Positions 63,443 to 64,000 of a stretch of 64,000 nucleotides of DNA are shown here, one piece after another. The position numbers and the translations under genes are program-made. The stretch covers positions 1 to 64,000 of the forward strand of contig NZ_LDJK01000012.1 of assembly GCF_001431535.1 (NCBI RefSeq), read 5' to 3'. The notes below the pieces were generated by a model, which was not told where the DNA came from, searched no databases, and saw only the letters and a program-made list of their open reading frames with translations. This DNA is from Stenotrophomonas chelatiphaga. GTDB taxonomy: Bacteria; Pseudomonadota; Gammaproteobacteria; Xanthomonadales; Xanthomonadaceae. The first letter of the stretch is position 1. Each line of letters starts with the position of its first letter.

Positions 63443-64000
63443 TCAGCGTTCGCCGGTTTCATCATCCAGGCTGATGATGCCGCGGCGCAGGGCCATGGTG
63501 ACCGCATGCGTGCGGTCACCGACGCCCAGCTTCTCCATGATGCGCTTCATGTGCGCTTTCACGGTCTGTTCGGAAATCAGCATCTGCTCGCCCACGCGTC
63601 GATTGGACATGCCCGCCGCCACGTGGACCAGCACTTCGGTTTCGCGCGGGGACAACCGGTCTTCCACCACATGCGCGGCGATGCTCGCTGCCAGTTGCGC
63701 CGGAATGGCGGCGCGACGCCCCCCGGCCACGCTGCGGATGGTGTCGATCAGCTCATGGCGCAGCATGTCCTTGAGCAGGTAGGCGCTGGCGCCGGCCTGC
63801 AAGGCGCGTACCGCGCGGACATCGCCGCGGTAGGTCGTGAGCACGATGATGCGCGCCTTGGGATCCTGCGCGCGGATGCGCACGATGGCTTCGACACCGT
63901 CGATGCCCGGCAACTGCAGGTCCATCAGCACCACGTCCGGATGCAGCCGCAGGTAGCAGTCCACCGCCTGTTCGCCGTCGGCTGCTTCGCCCACCAGATG
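63443..64000 (-). CDS. NarL/LuxR-type response regulator, N-terminus beyond the window
   Basis: At least 185 residues are visible; the first few tens lie past the right edge. The receiver has LHPDVVLMDLQLPGIDGVE with the phospho-acceptor Asp, the Thr in VLTTYRGD, and Lys in YLLKDML. The C-terminal HTH is LSPRETEVLVHVAAGMSNR then SEQTVKAHMKRIMEKLG. It is a two-component transcription regulator. The partner kinase would be expected to the right. It is convergent with the porin gene, with six bases between the stops. Confidence 0.93.
   Translation of the reverse strand, partial: HLVGEAADGEQAVDCYLRLHPDVVLMDLQLPGIDGVEAIVRIRAQDPKARIIVLTTYRGDVRAVRALQAGASAYLLKDMLRHELIDTIRSVAGGRRAAIPAQLAASIAAHVVEDRLSPRETEVLVHVAAGMSNRRVGEQMLISEQTVKAHMKRIMEKLGVGDRTHAVTMALRRGIISLDDETGER

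Overview
The window looks like a chromosome segment of a Stenotrophomonas-type gammaproteobacterium (Xanthomonadales/Lysobacterales). The grounds are high-GC codon use throughout, close resemblance of housekeeping proteins (RhlB, RpoH, Fis, AccC) to xanthomonad versions as I know them, and short palindromes headed by GTAG that match the SMAG repeats of S. maltophilia. No rRNA, tRNA, CRISPR array, insertion sequence or phage gene was seen.

Layout. 1-6.7 kb: trxA and rhlB are divergent, with a broken rho start at the left edge, then ftsE-ftsX, a two-receiver response regulator and ung. 6.7-28.6 kb: an accessory surface locus. It has a divergent XRE regulator, a 718-residue secreted DUF11 protein, a giant secreted protein of about 5035 residues built from 22 copies of a ~185-residue double Ig/cadherin-like repeat, and a 1218-residue outer-membrane barrel. 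28.7-35 kb: rpoH, then purD, purH, fis, a DUF3426 protein and prmA on the minus strand. 35-38.7 kb: two unrecognised envelope proteins and a fimbrial chaperone plus tip-adhesin-like protein without usher or pilin. 38.7-42 kb: accC, accB, aroQ and an EAL phosphodiesterase (minus strand). 42-47.4 kb: a TonB-dependent receptor divergent from an orphan hybrid kinase. 47.5-48.9 kb: a TetR/DJ-1 pair sharing one palindromic operator. 49-56.6 kb: DNA-repair genes (lhr, alkyladenine glycosylase, DUF72, Nei/Fpg glycosylase, GIY-YIG-like). 56.7-60.7 kb: a Fur-box-headed FecI/FecR/FecA-type iron-uptake set. 60.7-64 kb: a diguanylate cyclase, an OprB-type porin and a partial NarL/LuxR regulator.

The most unusual part is 7.5-28.6 kb. 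Three exported proteins lie on one strand and in tight order. The first ends in the middle of a DUF11 fold. The mature N-terminus expected for the second begins with the residues needed to finish that fold. This suggests either a recently split gene or two proteins that complete each other's Ig fold. The barrel gene starts 3 bp after the giant gene and is the natural candidate to export or anchor it.
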